Positions 23,130-34,737 of a DNA stretch of 64,000 nt are shown piece by piece. The position numbers and the translations under genes were made by a program. The notes beneath the pieces were generated by a model. That model saw only the letters and a program-made list of their open reading frames with translations, had not been told where the DNA came from and did not search any database. Within the stretch, counting starts at the first letter, position 1, and each line of letters opens with the position of its first letter. This DNA comes from Gambelia wislizenii (lineage: Eukaryota > Chordata > Lepidosauria > Squamata > Crotaphytidae): contig JAUMIR010000005.1 of assembly GCA_030847615.1 (NCBI GenBank), forward strand, positions 83,424,492 through 83,488,491. Reading direction: 5' to 3'.

Positions 23130-26100
23130 GCTAGTCATTACAGGTTTGATTACTGATAACCATTCTATTTCTGTTTTTTCTACCACATCTTGGTTTATTA
23201 TTCGAGTTAATTTGTCATTTTCTCTCATTAGTAATATTTATTTAACCAATTTACTATCAATGGTTCTTCTTTATTTTTCCATTGTGCAGCAATTATCATG
23301 TGGGCAGCCGTACATAGATATAATAGTATTTGCCAATATTTTTTCTTCTACTCTTCTTGTTAAAATTGAAGTGATATTGAGAAGGTATAACTTTGGATTT
23401 AATTCAAATTCGATATTGAATATTTTTTGGATTATCTTGTGCACTTTCAACCAGAATTTTTTTATGATAGAGCATGTCCACCACATATGTTTAAGCATAC
23501 CTATATCTTTGTCACATTTCCAACAGCCTTTCTCTTTTTGACCATACATTTTATTTAATCTGGTTGGGGTTAGGTACCATCTGTTAGTTATTTTAAAGCT
23601 GTTTTCTTTCAGATCCTGCCATGCCATGATTTTTTTTGTTTTCTTCCATGCCCCTTCCCATTCTTCCAAATGAATTGCTTCTCTGATGTCCTTAGCCCAT
23701 TTTATCATTGATTCCCTTACTTCCTCCATTTCGAGCTGTTTGGAAATAAAAAAGTTGTCTAATCTTGCTATCTTCTTTCTCTTATCATCTCATATGATCT
23801 TTTCAAAGTCTGTCTCTTCTTTTAGGAAGCTGAACTCTTTTTCATCTTTTTTGAACCTACTATATATTTGCTGATAAGAGAACCAGTTGAACTGCCATCC
23901 CTCTTATTGTAGTTCCTCCCTCGTTCTTATTTCTATCTTTCCATCTTTCTCCTTTTTAGATAGTTCTTTATAGGTGATCCATCTATCTGGTTTGCCAATT
24001 TGTCCCCATCTTCCAATGAAGGCCTCGACCGGAGATATCCATTTTGGTATCTTCCCAAAATATTGCTTTTCTATTTTGTTCCAGCTCTGCAACAACGCTC
24101 TCCTTACAATATGATTGTTGAAATCTTTGTGTATTGCTGCCTTGTTATATCCTAAATAGGCATGCCAGCCTAGTCTTAGTCCCGCTCCTTCTAGGGTTAA
24201 TAGCTTCTGATCTTCCAGTTTAATCCATTTGCTTGTCCAAACTAAAGTACATGCCTTATAATAAATTTGCAAGTCTGGCAGGTCTAGTCTTCCTCTTTAA
24301 GATCTTTCTATTAGTGTTTGCCACTTTATTCTTGCTTTCCGGCCGTTCCATATAAATTCGCTCAGATCTTTCTTCCATCTTTTGAATGGCTTATCATCCG
24401 ATATAATTGGCAAATTTTGAAACAGAAACATTATCTTTGGGTGGGCGGACATTTTGATCGCTGCTATTTTCTCCATTAATGAAAGGTTCAATTTAGACCA
24501 GACCTTTAAGTTTTCCTTAATCATCTTCCAGGTTTTCTTATAATTATTGTCATATAGGTCTAAGTTTCTATTGGATATCCAGACCCCAAGATATTTCACT
24601 TTCTGTTCTAATTTGCATTTGGACCTTTCTCTTAATATTTCTTGCTCTTTTTTTATATATATTCTTGGAGAAAATTATAGTTTTATCCTTATTTATCTTA
24701 AGTCTGGCATAACCACCAAACTCCTCAATGGTTTCTATTAAACAGTTAACATTATTGATGTGGTTTTCTAGAATAATGGCTATGTCGTTTGCAAATGCTC
24801 TGACCTTGTATTCCTGGTTCCTAATTTTTAATCCTTGTATCTTTTTTTCTTCTCTGATCTTGTTCAGTAGGATTTCCAGTACTGTTATAAAGAGCAACGG
24901 AAACAGAGGACACCCTTGTCTAGTCCCTTTTTGAATTGGGATTTCTTATGTTCTCTCTCCATTCCCTATAATAGAAGCTTTTTGTTCCATGTATATTTTT
25001 TTTCTATGTTAGCTATTATAAATTGGCCAAATCCAAGTTCATCTATTGTTCTGATTAAACAGCGCCAATTGATATTATCAAATGCTTTCTCTGTGTCTGC
25101 AAATATTATAGCTGCTTTCCGATCGTTGTTCTTTTCCAGGAAATCCAATATGTCGATTATATACCTAATAATGGTTGATAGTAATCTTCCTGGGAGAAAG
25201 CCACATTGATCAGAATGTATTATTTCTTTTAATACACCTTTTATTCTATTTGTCAACATACTTGCATAGATCTTGTAGTCCACATTAAGAAGGGAGATCG
25301 GACGATAGTTCCTAATATCGGTTTTTTCTTTGCCTTCGTTCCAGATCATTGTAATGATTGCCGTTTTCCATGTGTCCGGCATCCCCCCTTTATGCGTCTT
25401 GTTAATAACCTCTAGGAGGTGACTTGATATTTCTTTTTCGAAGGTTTTATAAAAGATGTCCGTAAAACAATCAGGTCCTGGCGCCTTGCCACTTTTTAAA
25501 TCTTGGATTACCTTGGCCATTTCTTCCAAAGTAAAGGGTTCAGATAATTTCAACCTATGGTCCTCTGAAATCCTCATAAATTTATTCTCCTTTACGTATC
25601 TATTCATCTTAGTTTCCCAAGCTTCTTCTCGTGTTATTTCTTTGTACAGCAGAGAATAGTAACCAACAAATGCTTTTTTGATATCTTCTTGAACTGTTAA
25701 AAGTTTCCCCTTCACTTCAATTTCTGTTATCATCCTCTTTTCTTTTTCATTTTTCCGTCTGTAGGACAACCATCTTATTAGCCTTTTCGAATACCCTCTG
25801 TTTTATTTTCTTCAATTTCTGTCCAATCTCCTCGACCATTGTCTTATCAATCAATCTTTTTATCAATTCTATTTCCTTAATTAATACTTTGTTATGGGGT
25901 TTTCCTCTCAATTTCCTCTCTTTTTCTTTCAATTTATGCAGAAGCTCTTGATCTTTATCTCTCCTTGCTTTTGCCTTTTCAGCTCCTCTTTGTAAAAATA
26001 AACCTCTAATTGTAGCTTTGAAGGCATCCCACACTATCCTCATTTTCACGCCTTCCTTTTTGTTTTTATTGAAAAATTGACTTATTCTTCCCTTCATTTT

Positions 26101-26869
26101 TAGGACAAAATTATCTTCCTTTATTAAGTCATCCCTAAGTCTCCATGTGTATTCTTTCTTAAGTAATACCATTTTCAACCTTATGGGATTATGGTCGGAT
26201 ATAATTTTTGGTGTTATTTCCATCTCACCTATTCTTGGCAGCAGGGTCTTCGTTATCCGAAACTTATCAATTCTTGACATCATCTTGTGGGTCTCTGAAT
26301 AGTATGTATATCCTTTCTCCTTTTGATATTTAGCTGTCCATAGATCTGTTAAGTGAAATTCTTCCATTAGATCAAAGCAGACCTGCAGAAGTCTGCCCTG
26401 ATTCTCTCTACTTCCTCCCGATCTATCCCTTTTCCCATCCAATACACCATTAAAGTCCACAGTAAGTATTATTAATCCTTTTTCTAACTTTGTCAGCTTC
26501 AGATGCAAATCTTTATAAAATCGTTCTCTTTTTGCTAATGGGCCGTAGATTGCGATTTTATATATCTTTTGATTAGGGAGGTTTAGTTCTATTCCAATCA
26601 AATGGCCTTTATTATTATTCAATATCTGTTTTGCTTCGTACTTTTTATTTACATATATTATCACCCTTTTTTTCTTTTTTTGGTGATAAAGAAGCAAATT
26701 TTTGGCCTAATTTTTGATTTTTAAGATATTTGCTCTCAGTTTGACGTATTCTAATCTCTTGAAGACAAGTTATGTCTGCTTTGTTCTTCTCCAAGTAGTG
26801 GTACACCTTCCTTCTCTTAACTAATGTGTTGAGGCCTTTCACGTTCCACAATGTTATAGTCAATGTCAT
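23130..26869 (-). pseudogene. L1 ORF2, endonuclease and reverse transcriptase
   Basis: The frame starts at 26,869 with an apurinic-type endonuclease domain: TLWNVKGLN, then CLQEIRI, later VDFNGVLD (usual first residue Gly) and SDHNPIRL, which contribute the metal-binding and catalytic residues. The reverse transcriptase follows (about 25,770-24,570): KAPGPDCFTDIFYK, NYRPISLLN, FADTEKAFDNINW, and the active-site box as AFANDIA. The second box is FADD in the family, so one catalytic Asp is replaced by Asn. The C-terminus has a zinc-knuckle-like CWKCDKDIGMLKHMWWTC (around 23,540) and ends near 23,130. At least six frame changes or stops cut it into pieces. The enzyme would perform target-primed reverse transcription, but this copy cannot. 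Confidence 0.9.
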
Positions 26870-26872
26870 TCT

Positions 26873-27884
26873 TTATATGCCTTCCTCCTCTTCCCCCTCT
26901 CCTCCTTCTGCTTTATCTTTTTTCCTGTGTTCCTCCTCATCTTCTTCCTTTTCAGACTCCTCACATGGTGCTTCTTCTTTTTCAAGGTTATCATCTCTCT
27001 CCACTTTCTCCTCTGAGTCTTCCTCATTTCCATTATTCGTTGTTTGTTTGTTACCCTCTCATCTAGTTTTCCTTCTCCTCTTATCTTTCTCCTCTTCGTC
27101 AAGTCTTTTCATCATTTCTTTCACTTTCTCAGCTGAATTTACTTTTCTATCTTTTATGTCGATACATAAAGGAGACTCCTTCTATTCGATTCCATCTAAA
27201 ATTAACTCTCATACGTGTTAATCTTTGGGTAAGTTGCTTGTACTCAGGTCATTTTCTGAGAATTTCACTTGGGATGTCTTAATATATTTGGATTTCCTTC
27301 CCCTCAATTATTAATTTACGCGTATAATTCATTTGGATTAGTTTGTCTCTATATTTAGATCTTGTGAAGGAAATCACGATATCTCTCAGTAGTTTTCGCT
27401 CCTTCGCAATTACCGAGTTTACTCTGAATATCCTGTCAACCTCCTTCTCTATATTTTCTTCTGGTTCTTGCACATAGTTCGCAATGGCTGGTATCAACCT
27501 TTCTTGTAGATTTTCATATCTCATTTCTACTAAACCTCTCAGTTTCACACACTTCTCCCTGTACCTTATCTCTTGGGAGAGGTTAATCTGTTTTTCTTTA
27601 TCCAAGTATTTTGCCATATGTATTGTCTGATTTTCTAAGGTTGTTGTCCTATTCTTCACGCTGTCTACCTCTCCTTTAATTTCTTTCAGATCTGTTGACA
27701 TTTTATCCAATCTCTTCTCTGTTTTGACAAAATCTTGCTTCATATCTTTCTTAAGGTTTTGTATTTCCTCCTTTCTCTCTCTCTTAAAAGATTTGAGTTC
27801 TTCCAGGATCTGAGCATTAATGTCAATTTGTTTGGGCGGCATTTCTGATCTGTATTTTGTCTCAAATATATCTGACTCTGTCAA
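26873..27884 (-). pseudogene. L1 ORF1, nucleic-acid chaperone-like protein
   Basis: The first 201 codons (27,884-27,279) begin MTESDIFETKYRSEMPP. A Lys/Glu-rich coiled coil (about residues 25-100, ILEELKSFKRERKEEIQNL) is followed by an RRM-like part (VKLRGLVEMRYENLQERL) and an ISFTRSKYRDKLIQ block. After a stop at 27,279 the C-terminal domain continues (EYKQLTQRLTRMRVNFRWN). It is then followed by a very acidic tail with runs such as EESEKEEDEEEHRKK, ending in TAA at 26,873-26,875. Only three bases separate that stop from the ORF2 start codon. ORF1p trimers coat L1 RNA; this copy is broken by stops and at least one frameshift. Confidence 0.85.
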
Positions 27885-28950
27885 ATTACCTCAACACTTC
27901 TCTTGATAATAAAGTAAGTGAATAGTTTGAGCTATAATATATAGAAAAGGGGTATCAGCTTAATTAATACCAATTAGTATGCCAATACCAATTATTATTG
28001 AGCCAATATCCAGCCAATGAAATATCAAATTAATATCTAGCCAGTAAAGTTGTTTAAGCAAAATGGATTTAAAATAGTTATAATGTAAAGTTAAAGGTGT
28101 AAGATATCTATTTCAAGATCAGATACATGTGGGCCTTTCTTTTATCAATTAATGTCAAACCGATATCCCTTTAATTCTAATGATTTTTAATCTCTTCCCC
28201 CCCCCCTTTTTCCCCCTACCTCTGATGCCTTTCTTTTGCTGTTGGTCTATTCAGCAGTAATTATGTATTTTTTTTCTTATTGATGTTTTTTTTCTCCTTA
28301 CTATATTATATTATTGTTATTTTTTGTTTGTTTTTTTCTTTAGTTTTCTTTACTTCTATTTATTTATTTTCCCCCATATATTTTGTTGTGCTATTATTTA
28401 TTTATTTATCAACCACCTTCCCCAATCACAATCCCAAACATTCACAGTTATAACAGTCTGTTCAATGTCTCTGCCTCTGGTCCTCTGCCCAGTTCCGCTC
28501 CTTGCCTCTTAATCCTTTCTGCACTCTCTGTCTTTCCCTTCAGCCTTTCCTCTGAGCCTCTATCACCTCCCTGGTTTACTCCTCCTTTCCGTTGCTCACT
28601 TAACCACTGTCTGCTCCCTTCCGTCAATCCATTCCATCAGAGTCCACTCCACTCCTTAGCTCTGCTCCTTCGCTCCAGCCCTGTCTGTTCGCCTATCCGT
28701 CTGTGCTTTTCCACTCCTTGCTCAGCCCCGTCTGTTCCCTCGTCGCATCCCGTCTGCTCCTCCTTTTGCTCTCCCATGTGCTCCATTGCTCCTTACTCCT
28801 TACAGCTACTGCAAACCCCACTCTTCTTGTACCTTCTCAGGTATAAAGTTGGGGTGGTCTTCTTGTCAGACCCCCCTTTGCTGCTCTCGGACAACAGGTC
28901 CCCACGGAGCCCCGTTAGGTCCTATCTGGCGTCCTCGCTCCCCCTACAGG
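27885..28950 (-). promoter_or_regulatory. L1 5' untranslated region
   Basis: Purine-rich on the minus strand with many GGAG and GGAGCAGA-type repeats between 28,480 and 28,790, and an AT-rich part next to ORF1. In L1 this region carries the internal promoter. The 250-codon plus-strand frame at 28,383-29,135 is the antisense of this tract and is not considered a gene. Confidence 0.6.
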
Positions 28951-29483
28951 AAGTCCAAAAGAGTCTTGGTTTTAATCTCCTGTTATCCTTCTTATATTGT
29001 CTGACAGTTCCTCAAGCAACCCAGGGTCCCATATGCACTTCCACCATTTTTCAAATGTTACATCACCTGTTTTCCAAACAGAAGCTATTTCAAGTTGGGC
29101 TACTATTAGAAAAAATGTTGAGTGTTGGTATTTAAGGTTTTTGCTTTTCTTTAGATATAAAGATAGTAATAAAAGACAGGGCAAGATGCCATGGTACTTT
29201 CACAACAAAACTTCAACATGAGGTCAGTAACAGTTTCTTCTCCTCCCACAACAAAAACTTGCCACTTTTCTTCAATCTGTGGTTCCTTTTGCCTCAACAC
29301 TATTTTCAATCTGTATAGATGTCACTGTACAAGGTCTGTCTATTACATAACAAGACTGATAAAATAGCCCAGCTTTATTTATATGTATTCCAATTCTAAT
29401 GCTTGTCCCCTTCAATATACTCTCCATTCACACTCACACACCGATGCAGTCTTATTTTCCACCAATTTTCCACCGATGCAGTC

Positions 29484-30554
29484 TTATTGATGTAGTAAAG
29501 AAGAAAATGGCAGATGTGTTGAAACAGCTGACAGAAACTGATCTGCTCCATGGTCAAAGGCATGGAGCAGATCAGTTTCTGTCAGCTGTTTCAAAACATC
29601 TGCCATTTTCTTCTTTACTACATCAATTGACTCAAAATGTGTTCCTTTAAGTGCCAATTTCACTTTAGGAAAAAGAAAAAAGTCACATGGTGCCAAATCT
29701 GGTGAAAATGGAGGATGTTCAAGTGTAGTAATGCATTTATCAGCCAAAAACTGCTTCACAGAAAGTGCTGTGTGAACAAGCACATTGTCTTGATGAACTG
29801 TGAAACCATTTTTTCCACAGTTCTGGCCTTTTTTTCCCCCCTGACTCTTTTTCTCAGCTTTGTCAAAAGTTCCTTATAATAAAGCTGGTTCACTGTTCTG
29901 CCTTCTGGAACCCATTCTGCCAAATTTATGCCCGTGATGTAAAAAAAAACAACCAATGAACATGGCTTTTAATGTGGACTTCCTTTGATGTGCTTTTTCC
30001 ATTCTTTGTGATGATGGTGTTTTCTAGTGCATTGACTGTTGTTTTGTCTCAGGATCACACTGGAAGATCCAGGTTTCATCACAAGTGATAGTTTTTAGAA
30101 AAAGGTTTGGGTCAATCTCTAGTTGCTGCAGAATGTCAGTGCAGATTTCTTTGTGGCACTCTTTTTGCTCTGGTGTGAGAACCCTAGGGACCATCTTGGC
30201 ACAAACTTTTCTCATGTTGAGATCCTCATGCAAAACTTTCCTCGCAGTGTTTTTGTCAATGTTCACAGCTTCAGCTGTCATTCAGACACTGAGTTGGTAG
30301 TCTCCTCGAACAATCTGGCTGATTTTTTCCACAATTACTTTGGTTCTTGAAGTGGAAGGTTGTCCAGGACGTTCATCGTCTTCCATATTTTCACATCCTT
30401 CTCTGAACCTTTTGTGCCACTGAGACACACACACATGAGACATGCAGTCTTCCTTGTAGGCCTCAGTAAGCATATGAAAAGATTCTGTTGTTGTTTTGTT
30501 CAGTTTTACTAAAAATTTAAAATTGAAATGTTGCTCAACTTTTAAACTTAGCAT
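29484..30554 (-). pseudogene. mariner transposase, broken
   Basis: From the N-terminus: a helix-turn-helix DNA-binding part (VEQHFNFKFLVKLNKT, QWHKRFREG, DDERPGQPSTS), then LHEDLNMRKVCAKMVP and TPEQKE. The three catalytic acidic residues are visible: ITCDETWIF, HQDNVLVHTA and SPDLAPCDFFLF. There are 34 residues between the last two Asp, the DD34D signature of mariner. The frame shifts at least twice: a stop separates the N-terminal part ending near 30,282, and a shift lies near 29,800. The C-terminus is altered by an inverted duplication at 29,486-29,627. It is a cut-and-paste enzyme in its live relatives, dead here. A host fusion gene such as SETMAR is not indicated, since both transposon ends are present. 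Confidence 0.9.
29486..29627. repeat. 67-bp inverted duplication in mariner
   Basis: Positions 29,486-29,552 and 29,561-29,627 are reverse complements with one mismatch seen and an 8-base spacer. The segment codes for part of the transposase C-terminus, so the same peptide (MADVLKQLTETDLL) can be read from both strands. Confidence 0.9.
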
Positions 30555-30757
30555 TTTTCCAGCACATGACAGACAACACAGTTGCTTTAAATGACAATTA
30601 ACTGAACTGCCGAGAGTATTGATGTTTATCATGCAGGTTCAGACATGTTCAAGGTCACCACTCAAGAATTCACAATGAGTTCTCCCTGATATATCTGAAA
30701 GGTAGAAACACTGTCTCTTTATTTAATAGACAGAACTTGTAAGACAATGAAGAGGTA

Positions 30758-31366
30758 GGACTTTTTCAGATGGGGACTTTTACCCTGTTCCTGCCTCACT
30801 AAACACCCCCCCACCCCACTCCCATCCCTGCAACAGAATAAAATGAAAACGTTTGCACACCTACATTCTGCCAGGACAGGAATATCCTACCCCTCCCCAT
30901 GGCTTGCCAGGAGTAAATGCAGCCATCATAAAGCTGCATTTATGACCTGGAAAGCAAACCCCACCCATTCTTGCAAGAGAATGGTCATATGGGAAATTTA
31001 AAAATAAAAGTCAAAATAAACTTAAAAAAAAAAAACAAGCCCCAAAACACTTTCTAAAATTTACAAGTAACCCGGGGGGGGAGGGTGTCACTTACCTCCT
31101 CATCCCAATCTCCACCGGACGTATTCAGCACAGACCTCCCCCCATGGCTGCCATCGTGCCAGCATAACAGGAGAGGAATGGGGCACCTTTCAACCACCCG
31201 TGATTCCATGACAGAAATGAAATGGGTGGTCTATTCACAATGTTCCCCCATGATTACTATAAATCGGAAGCAGCATGGGACGGGGTCGATGTCGTCTGAA
31301 AAGGAAACCCTTTCTTGACCCTGTTCCATGCCTGCCACAGAATATAAAGCCCCTCTGAAAAAGACC
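30758..31366. mobile_element. Harbinger-like non-autonomous element, family B
   Basis: The 609-bp element starts GGACTTTTTCAGATGGGGAC and ends CCCCTCTGAAAAAGACC. It is flanked by GTA on both sides (30,755-30,757 and 31,367-31,369), a perfect 3-bp target duplication. It begins only 16 bp after the mariner's TA. No transposase frame is visible; the 77-codon frame inside has no motif. Confidence 0.8.
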
Positions 31367-31369
31367 GTA

Positions 31370-32084
31370 GTGGGAGAATTGCTTTTATGATTTTTTTTCA
31401 GTGTTTCAGTTCAGTAATGCTGTTCTCCCATGCACACTTAATACCTCTTTCCTGAGGAATAATGTGTAATTCTTTTTCTAAAACAAACTGTTCGGTAATT
31501 CCTTTTTGAAGACCACTAATGGACTAATATTGAGCAAGATTCCAGTCTTTCATAACTCCTTTTCAATATGTGTGTCATAAACAAAGATGCGGGTTAGAGA
31601 GGTATCCTTGAATGTGTCAAAAAAGCCCCTCTGCACTTTTTAAGATGAAATGAATGGAGAAGTTATTGTGTATGTGTGTACTTTCCAGATCTCATAAACT
31701 GTAGACATTCCACTTTCCCCACAATATAGAATCATTGGATATAATGCAATTCTTCATCAAGCTATTACCGTATGTTATTACATCACAAACTTTTACTGTT
31801 CATAATAAATTATATATTGCTAATTATATATGAAAATATGCCATCTTTGTTGACATCATCTTTTATATTTTCCCCTATCATTTTGTTTAATTTTTAAAAA
31901 ATAATTTTGAGATTGTGGCTGGAATCCTGTTGGTGCTTTACAACAGCATAATGGTCCATTATTCCAGCATAGTGTAATTTTTGCAGGAGTGCACAGAGGT
32001 GGTGGGGGAAAATCAGAGAAAGCTATTGCTGTTGGGAGGGAAAGCTGCCTTGCTAGTTCCAAAGCAGCTCAGTAATTACCAGAG
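31370..32084. other. AT-rich DNA without recognised gene
   Basis: No gene or recognised repeat is seen; the stretch 31,790-31,850 is very AT-rich. Confidence 0.4.
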
Positions 32085-32395
32085 CTGGTAATGACTTTGG
32101 CCATATCATGAGAAATGACTCTCTAGAAAAGACAATAATTTATTTCCTCGTAATGACTTTAGCCATATCATGAGAAGACATGACTCACTAGACAAGACAA
32201 TGATGCTTGGTAAGGTAGCAGTAGGAAAAGAGGAAGACTGCATTTCAGATGGAGAGACTCGATCAAGGAAGCCATGGCCCTGAGCCTGCAAAACCTGAAC
32301 AGGGCTGTTGATAATAGGGTGACTTAGAGGTCTCTCATTCATGGGATTGTCATAAGTTGAAGTCAACTTGACAACAGTTAACAATAACAACTTTC
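32085..32395 (+). mobile_element. BovB LINE 3' end with internal duplication
   Basis: The plus strand carries the BovB C-terminal segment and 3' tail: GACTCACTAGACAAGACAAT, AGGAAGCCATGGCCCTGAGC, and a terminal run ending TTAACAATAACAAC. About 55 bp containing AATGACTTTGGCCATATCAT is present twice in tandem (about 32,090-32,145 and 32,150-32,205). Confidence 0.75.
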
Positions 32396-33329
32396 TCTCC
32401 CTTGTTCCTTTGTTGCTATGCCCATGTCTATTATATTGTTCTGCTCTTGCTATCCAGTCTGGAAAAAGCTTATTGAAGTGGTATTTGGTTTCAGTTACAT
32501 GGACTTCACTCTGAATACTGAATGCTTAAACTATTCTGCAAAGGGGCACACATATACAACCCATTCTTTTAAATTCTGTAGCATTTTTCCAGTGATGTTT
32601 TGACTCTAGTCAGAACACTCAGGTTCTAACACTCTGATTGACAACCTACTCTGAGTGAAGGGGGAGGAGGTTCTACCCTGTTGATCTTCTTCAGTCTCTC
32701 AGTAACTTTTGCTACAATCTTACTGGACTGGCTACCTTGGATGGGAATAGGAGCTAGTGTGTAATAGTGGTTTCATTCCTGTCTGCGAGTCAAAGCAACA
32801 TTGGGGGATTTCTTTTCATCCCCCTGGCCATTATGTTGTGGGGTGCCATAGGAGTCCATCTTATTTCCTATGGTGTCTAACATCCATATGAATCCTCTGA
32901 GGATCATCATTAGAAGTTTTGGTGTTGGGTGCCCTCAGTATGCTGATAACAGCCAGCTCAACCTTTCTTTGTTGCCAGCGTCATCTAAGGCTGTGCAGGG
33001 GCCTGGATGCTGTAATATGCTGGATGAGGGCAAATAACAACAAACAACAACAACATGGAAGCTCTGTAGATTGATGGTTATTAAGTCTGGGAGTTGCACT
33101 GTCCCAGAAGAGCAGGTGTGTAGCTTGGGAATACTACTTCATTAATATCTAGCACTGGAGACCCAAGTAGACTCTGTGGCTTTGAGTGCTTGGTGCCAGC
33201 TCTCTTAATGTACCAGGTACTGCTTTCCTGGGCAGGGATAACTTAGCAACAGCAGTCCCTGCACTGGTAATATTCCAGTTAGACTACTGTAATGTGTTTT
33301 AGGTCAGGGTGCTCTTGAAGATTACTTGG

Positions 33330-33551
33330 AGCTTTATCAGACTATACTGTTATAGTGCTATTATTCCTCTTTAACTGCTGTGGCTGCCTCCTGTGGATTT
33401 CTAGGGTTTATAGTTTAGGGTGGCCTAAAAGCTCTCTGGCTGAGAGTTCTAAATGCCCTTCCCTAAACTTCAAATCCCAGGATTCTACAGGAGGCAGCCA
33501 GAGCAGTTAAAATGGAATACTAGCACTATAATAGCATAGTGTGATAAAGCT
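33330..33551. mobile_element. Palindromic MITE inside the L2
   Basis: The ends AGCTTTATCAGACTATACTG and, inverted, AGCTTTATCACACTATGCTA are complementary. The arms continue through a TATAGTGCTA block and a GGCTGCCTCCTGT block. It separates two L2 coding segments. Its superfamily is not decided from the sequence. Confidence 0.7.
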
Positions 33552-33954
33552 ACAGCTAGTGCAAAATACAGCAACAAGATCGCTGTCCAGGGTATGATTG
33601 ATGGGTTGGTTGAATGATCTTACACCCTCCCTTTCTCCTGGTATGGGATCATAAAGAGTATAATGTAGACGGCATATAACACTAATCTTAAAGGAACTGT
33701 TCTGCCTGCCAATTCGCTTCCAGTCTGAATTCAAAGTGCCGTTGCTGACATTCAAAGCCCTAAATGTCATGAGATTTTGATGTCTCAAGGATCTCATCTA
33801 CCGGTATATATCTACCCAAGAGCTGAGATCTGCTGGAAGGACCCTCCTCCATTTCTCACTAGTTGGAGCAATAGCTCACACATGGATACAGCAGAGGGCC
33901 TTCTCTTGCTGTGTCATTCTGTTTATGGAATGCCCATTCCTTGGAGGAATAATT

Positions 33955-34737
33955 GGCACCAATATGCAGTAAATGTGGTGCAATCACGATGCCAGTGGGA
34001 TGCAAAAGGATGCCAATATCAGATGACATCATCAATTTGCATTTTGCTCTCATTTCCTTTTATTGATGGCTGAAGCCGTCAATAGATATCAATAGCAATA
34101 GCATTGATATTCATATAGAACTTAATAGTGCCAAAGCAATCCCTAAGTGGTTTACAACTTACTTAATTTTTTAGATAAGTGCCCCCAATAAGCTGGGTAC
34201 TTATTTTACTGGCCTACAGAAGGATGGAAGGCTGAGTCAACCTTGGAGCCCTCTTGGAAAGAACTCATAACCTTGTGGTTTGCAGTACTGGCATTTTAAC
34301 TACTGTGCATGTTCTGTTTTGGTGCCAGCATTGCCATCATGCAAAACCTCAGGCCATTTAAATCCCATCACTGCAGCAAGAATGGCCGGTCTGGTGTGAA
34401 CACTTCCAGGTGAGATTGGGACATCCAGGTAAGTTTCACTCTTTTTATGACCCTCCCGGGTTACTTGGAACATTTAAAGTGTGTTTAGGTGCTTAGTGTA
34501 ACTTTTTCTGTGTTTATTTTGTTTTTGTTTTTAAATTTCCTGTGCAACAAAGTCTCGTGGGATTTCAAGCACGGAAGTGAATGGGGCTCTGTTCACTTCT
34601 TCTTTATTTCTGGGGCTACCTTTATCATGAGATGAAGGTATGTGCGGTGGGGAGAATTCTTTTGCTGGCATACAAATGTGTGTGGTTTATTTAATGTCAG
34701 TAAAATAACATTTTAAAAGAATCCTCTGATAATCTTC
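33955..34737 (+). mobile_element. Harbinger-like element, family A, carrying a SINE
   Basis: Segments 33,990-34,085 and 34,310-34,700 align in order with 4,197-4,747 (CTTTTATTGATGG, TTTTGGTGCCAGCATTGCC, TTACTTGGAACATTT, AAGTGAATGGGGCTC). The right end is CTCTGATAATCTTC, an eroded family A terminal repeat. The left end is approximate. It interrupts the L2 between its coding part and its 3' tail. Confidence 0.65.
34086..34309 (-). mobile_element. tRNA-derived SINE nested in Harbinger element
   Basis: Reversed, it reads GCACAGTAGTTAAAATGCCA at the head, then a CAGCCTTCCATCCTTCTGTA block and a tail of TATTGCTATTGC type. It is the same SINE family as the element at 56,565 and the paired heads at 22,361-22,478. 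Confidence 0.75.

Larger units (their letters stand above)
23050..28950 (-). mobile_element. Near full-length L1 LINE, degraded
   Basis: The minus strand carries the whole L1 layout: a purine-rich 5' untranslated region, ORF1, ORF2 and a short 3' end. Its 5' edge, around 28,930-28,945, reads GGGGGAGCGAGGACGCC followed by AGATAGGAC, strikingly like the start of mammalian L1. Both ORFs have stops and frameshifts, so it is inactive. No convincing target duplication was found by eye. Confidence 0.85.
29330..30739 (-). mobile_element. mariner-type DNA transposon
   Basis: Complete with terminal inverted repeats of about 30 bp: CAAGGTCTGTCTATTACATA on the left and, inverted, CAAGTTCTGTCTATTAAATA on the right. 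It is flanked on both sides by TA (29,328-29,329 and 30,740-30,741), the target duplication of Tc1/mariner elements. At 1,410 bp it is slightly longer than usual, partly because of an internal inverted duplication. Confidence 0.9.

Noticed and set aside
26826..27221. A 131-codon Ser-rich plus-strand ORF
   Set aside because: Antisense of the acidic tail of L1 ORF1; the Ser/Phe richness comes from complementing GAA/GAG codons.
28383..29135. A 250-codon plus-strand ORF
   Set aside because: It is the antisense of the purine-rich L1 5' untranslated region, extremely Ser/Pro/Leu-rich, with no domain. Its openness follows from the pyrimidine bias.
29330..30739. Host gene with a mariner domain (SETMAR-like)
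   Set aside because: Both terminal inverted repeats and TA duplications are in place and the frame is broken; no SET domain is nearby.
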